Below, piece by piece: positions 62,115 through 64,000 of a stretch of 64,000 nucleotides of DNA. Every line of letters starts with the position of its first letter. Position 1 is the first letter of the stretch. The DNA lies in contig NZ_JADQTO010000029.1 in assembly GCF_015704865.1 (NCBI RefSeq), positions 58,901 through 122,900 of the forward strand, in the 5' to 3' direction. This DNA comes from Actinoplanes aureus (GTDB lineage: Bacteria; Actinomycetota; Actinomycetes; Mycobacteriales; Micromonosporaceae). Under the pieces are notes generated by a model. It saw only the letters and a list, made by a program, of their open reading frames with translations. It did not search any database and was not told where the DNA came from. Both the position numbers and the translations under genes were made by a program.

Positions 62115-63500
62115 GTGCCTCTCTCCCGACGCGACTTCACCCGCTTGGCCGCCATGGGCGCGCTGACCACCGCCACCGGTGGCGCCACCCTGCTCGGCGC
62201 GCCGTCGGCCGCTCTGGCGGCCAACACCGCCTACGTGTTCGGCTACTTCAAGGAGACGCCCAACCAGAGTGGTGACAGTTACGCCCTGCACCTGGCGGTC
62301 AGCACCGACGGGCTGAACTGGCGGCCGCTGAACCAGAACAACCCGGTGGTGACCCCGACCGCCGGCACGCTCGGTCTGCGCGACCCGTTCATCCTGCGCA
62401 AGCAGGACGGCACGTTCGTCGTGCTGGCCACCGACCTGCGCGGCCGCGTCTTCACCGAGAACAACCAGTACCTGCACGTCTGGGACTCCACCGACCTGCG
62501 CAGCTTCACCGGCTATCGCCGGATCCGCATGCACGGCCTGGCCACGCACACCTGGGCGCCGACGGCGTTCTGGGTGGCCTCGCGCAATCAGTACGCCATC
62601 GTCTACTCCGCGAACAACGGCGCCGACGTCTTCATGGTCAACTACACATCGGATTTCCGTACGGTGAGCGCGAACCAGGTCTACTTCAGCCCGGGATACC
62701 CGGTGCTGGACGCCGACATCGTGGTCGACGGGACGACCTTCTACATGTACTACAAGAACCTCAACGACGGCCTGATCTACGGCGCCCGGTCGTCCAGCGG
62801 CAACCCGAACAGTTACACCAACTACACCAGCGGGCTCCGGCAGGGCAACGCCATCGAGGCGCCGCTGCTGATCAAGAACAACAGCGGGAGCGGCTGGCGG
62901 TTGTGGGGTGACTCGTTCAGCCCGGTCAACAACGACTACTACGCGTGGTCCACCTCGAACGTCGGCGCCAACTCCTGGACCCTGCTCAACCAGCGCGACT
63001 ACACGCCGCCGCTGAACGCCAAGCACGGCTCGATCACCGGCATCACCGCCGCCGAGTACGACGGCCTGGTGGCGCGCTGGGGGCTGCCGGGCTGGGTACG
63101 GCTGAAGTCGTACAACTTCCCGGACCGGTACGTGCGCCACGCGAACAGCATCGGCCGGATCGACGCGTACCCGTTCGACCCGCACGAGGACCAGCTGTGG
63201 CGCATGGTGCCCGGTCTGGCCGACGCGGCCGGTGTGTCGTTCGAGTCGGTCAACTACCCCGGCCGCTACCTGCGGCACAGCGGTTACGCGATCCGGCTGG
63301 ACCCCAGCGACAACACCGCGGCGTTCCGCGCCGACGCCACCTTCACCCAGGTCGCCGGCCTGACCGACGCGAGCTGGTCGTCGTTCCGGTCCTACAACGT
63401 CCCCGACCGGTACCTGCGCCACTCCAACTACGTGCTGCGCATCGACCCGATCGGCACCGGCGCCTCCGATCGCCAGGACGCGACCTTCCGGATCTCCTGA
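62115..63500 (+). CDS. Tat-exported GH43-like arabinofuranosidase with AbfB domain
   Basis: A 461-aa protein from GTG 62115 (GTG 62097 is possible). The Tat signal has SRRDFTRLA and cleaves near ALA-AN. A GH43-like propeller (about 38-320) shows candidate acids D90 (LRDPFIL), D201 (LDADIVVDG) and E248 (AIEAPLLIK). Residues 327-461 are an AbfB/CBM42 domain with repeated RYLRHSN/RYVRHAN and SFRSYNVPDRY, which binds arabinofuranose side chains. It should work with the arabinanase on arabinan or arabinoxylan. Confidence 0.9.
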   Translation: MPLSRRDFTRLAAMGALTTATGGATLLGAPSAALAANTAYVFGYFKETPNQSGDSYALHLAVSTDGLNWRPLNQNNPVVTPTAGTLGLRDPFILRKQDGTFVVLATDLRGRVFTENNQYLHVWDSTDLRSFTGYRRIRMHGLATHTWAPTAFWVASRNQYAIVYSANNGADVFMVNYTSDFRTVSANQVYFSPGYPVLDADIVVDGTTFYMYYKNLNDGLIYGARSSSGNPNSYTNYTSGLRQGNAIEAPLLIKNNSGSGWRLWGDSFSPVNNDYYAWSTSNVGANSWTLLNQRDYTPPLNAKHGSITGITAAEYDGLVARWGLPGWVRLKSYNFPDRYVRHANSIGRIDAYPFDPHEDQLWRMVPGLADAAGVSFESVNYPGRYLRHSGYAIRLDPSDNTAAFRADATFTQVAGLTDASWSSFRSYNVPDRYLRHSNYVLRIDPIGTGASDRQDATFRIS

Positions 63501-63579
63501 CGAGAATCGCCGCGCCCGCCGCCGTCGTCACTTCCCCGGCGCCCGCCGCCGCCGCGCCCGGCAGCCCCGCCGTCCGGCC

Positions 63580-63690
63580 GCCGCCGGGCAATCGACGATC
63601 CAAGCCGACGGCACCATCCACGGCAACGACAGCACCTCATCCTCTGGTCGTGTTCCGGCGCCGCCAACCAGCGCTGGACCGGTATCCGAA
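63580..63690 (+). pseudogene. Ricin-type lectin fragment, frameshifted
   Basis: One frame reads GQSTIQADGTIHGNDS. The next frame continues LILWSCSGAANQRWTGI, the QxW hallmark of a ricin B repeat. Adding one C in AGCACCTCATC (63631-63641) joins them. No start codon or complete domain is visible. It lies between the AbfB enzyme and an intact lectin-type gene and may be a relic of a related module. Confidence 0.6.
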
Positions 63691-63750
63691 CAGGGCAATC
63701 GCCGAAGCGCCACCGGTTCCCCACCCTGGCGCCCTATCGAACGGACCCTC

Positions 63751-64000
63751 ATGCATCCCCTCGGTAGAAGACGCATTCTGACCGCGGCCGCCACCATGGT
63801 GCTGGCGGCCACCGGCACCGTGGCCGTGACGACCGCCGCCGAAGCCGCCACCGTGCAGGCCGGTACGCCCTATGTGCTGGTCAACCGCAACAGCGGCAAG
63901 GCCCTGGACGTCTACAACCTGGCCACCACCGACGGCGCCGCGATCAACCAGTACACCCGTAACGACGGCGCCTGGCAGCAATGGAAGTTCCTCGACGCAG
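63751..64000 (+). CDS. Secreted protein with N-terminal ricin B lectin domain (partial)
   Basis: ATG 63751 opens a signal peptide (MHPLGRRRILTAAATMVLAATG, ending about AEAA). A ricin-type trefoil repeat follows: PYVLVNRNSGKALDVYNLATTDGAAINQYTRNDGAWQQWKFLDA. The window ends inside it after 83 codons. Such CBM13 domains are usually joined to a glycosidase, and the neighbours suggest one acting on arabinan or xylan. The catalytic part lies beyond the right edge. Confidence 0.82.
   Translation, partial: MHPLGRRRILTAAATMVLAATGTVAVTTAAEAATVQAGTPYVLVNRNSGKALDVYNLATTDGAAINQYTRNDGAWQQWKFLDA

Overview
This window is very G+C-rich with the codon bias, GTG/TTG starts and short overlapping operons of an actinomycete. 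Gene content (oxygen-avid truncated haemoglobin, class F sortase, mycothiol-type DinB-fold protein, DUF5130 and a CtaJ-like oxidase subunit, aerobic cobalamin genes) suggests a mycelial Micromonosporaceae genome, most like Actinoplanes. That placement is inference from style and content, not from a search.

Left part (1-10.2 kb): an OmpR-type regulator faces a lipoprotein / HlyD / MacB-like ABC export operon. Then come a methyltransferase divergent from an HxlR regulator, a roughly 195-bp inverted-repeat (MITE-like) element, an SPFH protein with a small membrane partner, a PF04672 methyltransferase, and a lower-GC accessory module (three-TM protein, two-part WXG100-like protein broken by one frameshift, 94-aa partner). 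A tRNA-Arg(TCT) closes this part.

Middle part (10.2-34 kb): a hydrolase, an SSB paralogue and three separated cobalamin blocks: cobD-cobQ (12.8-15.3 kb), cobB (22.9-25.1 kb), and cobC-cobT-cysG/sumT (29.0-32.3 kb). These serve corrin methylation and amidation, aminopropanol attachment and lower-ligand activation. Between them lie M48 and M20 peptidases, an FAD monooxygenase, an ATP-dependent DNA ligase, SURF1, a DinB-fold protein, a 0.9-kb repeat-rich non-coding stretch and a class A penicillin-binding protein. OtsA follows.

Conserved block (34.5-52.4 kb): EttA, a thioesterase, YbjN-like protein, GlbO globin, HNH endonuclease, CtaJ-like and DUF5130 proteins, PepN, a DsbA-fold oxidoreductase and RpiB keep much of the gene set I recall from the Mycobacterium tuberculosis Rv2465c-Rv2478c neighbourhood. 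Inserted among them are an MFS transporter, MscS channel, class F sortase with a candidate substrate, an Uma2-type nuclease and a beta-propeller protein.

Right part (52.4-64 kb): a proline-repeat protein, Eis-like acetyltransferase, SDR, glycosyltransferase, ArsR/SRPBCC pair and a decayed region (tRNA-like remnant, heptanucleotide repeat, frameshifted STAS gene, truncated acyl-CoA synthetase). An arabinan-use locus follows: two secreted GH43-type enzymes with LacI-type operators, a PaaX-like regulator, a lectin relic and the start of a ricin-type lectin protein running off the right edge.

Most notable: a CobB homologue whose glutaminase cysteine is replaced by glycine and which carries a 260-residue Pro/Gly/Ser tail; the broken WXG100-like module; the LacI-operator arabinan locus; a sortase with a degenerate sorting signal next door; and three single-base frameshifts at short homopolymers.
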